A DNA stretch of 64,000 nucleotides, from contig NZ_MQUA01000013.1 of NCBI RefSeq assembly GCF_002943715.1, positions 1-64,000 of the forward strand. The letters are read 5' to 3'. The notes under the pieces are model-generated. The model worked only from the letters and a program-made list of their open reading frames with translations, was not told where the DNA came from and did not search any database. Source of the stretch: Polaribacter filamentus. GTDB lineage: Bacteria > Bacteroidota > Bacteroidia > Flavobacteriales > Flavobacteriaceae. The translations under genes and the position numbers were made by a program. This document shows, one piece after another, positions 63,701-64,000 of the stretch (positions are counted from its first letter, which is position 1; every line of letters starts with the position of its first letter).

Positions 63701-64000
63701 CAAAATCAGTTCTAGAACTATCTATTTTTCTTCTGGTAGTTCTTAAATATTGTTGATTGATCCAGCGATTATTGTTGAAGCTAAAGCCAAACCAGTTATA
63801 CGTGTCATTGCCAATTGAAGGAAATGCATAATAATTTCTTTCTATATTTCTGATATTGAAATACGTGTTATCAAAACTTTTATTTGCGCGACTAACATTA
63901 TAAGAATAGTAACTTGGTTTTGGAGTTATTGGGTTAAATTGCCAATTATGAGATTTAAATTCATCTAAAGAAGCATCATACATAGAAGCTAAAACTTCTG
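60717..64000 (-). CDS. Alpha-2-macroglobulin family protein with inserted carboxypeptidase-like and TonB-plug domains (partial)
   Basis: The frame is open to the right edge, so the N-terminal part is outside the window (1088 residues are visible after an internal Met, plus a few before). Order seen: an MG-like segment; a carboxypeptidase regulatory-like domain (GFIADKNGEPLPGVNVQISG); a SusC-type plug (VVVGYGTQKKESITGSLSLL; VKIRGNSSISGENQPLYIVD; DAAATSLYGAKAVNGVIIIT); then alpha-2-macroglobulin domains with FNFTMPEALTRWKLQLLAHS, the thioester motif YPYECAEQTFSRLYA (Cys-x-Glu-Gln kept, near visible residue 525), a helical thioester domain and a C-terminal receptor-like domain. Bacterial alpha-2-macroglobulins trap proteases in the periplasm. 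The plug insertion suggests interaction with outer-membrane proteins. Confidence 0.82.
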   Translation of the reverse strand, partial: EVLASMYDASLDEFKSHNWQFNPITPKPSYYSYNVSRANKSFDNTYFNIRNIERNYYAFPSIGNDTYNWFGFSFNNNRWINQQYLRTTRRKIDSSRTDFDGTITGFIADKNGEPLPGVNVQISGTTFGTQTDFDGNYSIKIKTGDVLIVSYLGFKSQEITISKQTNLDLKLEADESNLDEVVVVGYGTQKKESITGSLSLLKGKVAGVMIEESENSENIPFVKIRGNSSISGENQPLYIVDGVLVDKFNLNENDIAEIQVLKDAAATSLYGAKAVNGVIIITTKAGLAKLDKELSKVQARKNFKETAFFFPQLKTDENGKISFNFTMPEALTRWKLQLLAHSKDLKSASKTLQTVTQKELMVVPNAPRFLREKDTITLSAKITNLTNNQLSGVAKLILTDPITGKEINTELQNTNATKSFKVDKEGNTNVSWNLSIPETVQAVQYKIVAKAGDFSDGEQNVLPVLSNRMLVTETLSMWIRANETKTFTLDKLKNSNSTTLKNHKLTLEMTSNPVWYAIQSLPYLMEYPYECAEQTFSRLYANTLASFVANSNPKIQEVFNSWASSDALLSNLEKNQELKSLIIQETPWLRDAQSETEQKKRIAILLDLTKMKNEKEKAINKLQDMQMNSGGFPWFKGSRYESIYITQHIATGFGHLQKLGVSDFNASTKDMLEKAVRFLDKELLGQYTKLIERASEIKAESKTKKEGTEKYTEFLEKNNLNYFTIQHLYMRSFYSSITLDEKTKNAVDYYQNQTSKYWNEYNLYAKGQIALSLFRNDEKAVANKILKSLKENSITSDELGMYWKTNTAGYYYYQAPVETQSLLIETFSEIENDVETIDNLKIWLLKNKQTNSWKTTKATTEAVYALLLNGSDWVSVTEMVDIKVGDLEINPLEMPAIKVEAATGYFKTSWNTDEIKSKMGEVTINKKGNGIAWGGLYWQYFEDLDKITSAETPLKISKKLFLKVNSDTGKELKEITKNTSIKIGDLITVRIELSSDRDMEFVHMKDMRASGVEPVNVLSQYKWQDNLGYYESTKDAATNFFFDRIPKGIYVFEYEVRVNNAGNFSNGITTIQSMYAPEFSSHSKGIRINVLEK

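Overview
The window looks like chromosomal DNA of a marine flavobacterium, probably Flavobacteriaceae close to Polaribacter. I base this on very low GC, TAnnTTTG-type (-7) promoter boxes next to start codons, type IX secretion (T9SS) sorting domains, GldL/GldM-like proteins, a GH16 laminarinase-type enzyme, DUF4136/DUF4197/DUF6090 proteins and glutamine synthetase III. The genus is an inference; no marker gene fixes it.

Layout. 1-12 kb (minus strand): a tight six-gene operon with gaps of 0-5 bases, read from 11810 leftward off the window. It encodes a long GldL-like protein, a GldM-like protein, a beta-helix plus beta-barrel outer-membrane protein, a lipoprotein, a T9SS-sorted protein and a giant secreted protein built from 62-residue (186-bp) repeats. 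A membrane-anchored AraC-type regulator is divergent at 12 kb. I read this as a second, specialised T9SS-like proton-driven motor coupled to a surface fibre; it is the most novel part of the window. 13-17 kb: accessory DNA with an IS1595-type element, a lone T9SS sorting-domain remnant, a DUF6090 gene and a decayed lipoprotein gene.

17-41 kb: mostly housekeeping and metabolism: prmA-clpS, tpiA, pyrF, GH16 glucanase, DUF4197, Baeyer-Villiger-type monooxygenase, two CocE/PepX-type hydrolases, YgiQ radical SAM protein, flavoproteins, methyltransferase, dienelactone hydrolase and a sterol-desaturase-like enzyme. An IS5-type element with a 5-bp target duplication splits a DUF4174 gene, and a DJ-1/PfpI gene and a sulfurtransferase gene are decayed. 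42-53 kb: IcmF fused mutase, urocanate hydratase, two glutamine synthetases (types II and III) transcribed divergently, and PurM. 53-55 kb: a graveyard of transposase, recombinase and DUF1800 fragments abutting the 3' end of tmRNA. 55-64 kb: saccharopine dehydrogenase-like enzyme, DUF3820, KdsA, M28 peptidase, DUF4136 lipoprotein, a small outer-membrane protein and a partial alpha-2-macroglobulin with an embedded SusC-like plug.

Data quality matters here. Several frame breaks are single-base changes in homopolymers (GldM-like gene, GH16 gene), and about a dozen single-base indels crowd into the first 1.2 kb of the repeat gene. This pattern suggests uncorrected long-read errors, so some genes called broken may be intact. 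Other lesions (IS insertion, multi-stop transposase remnants, the internal deletion in the DJ-1 gene) look real.
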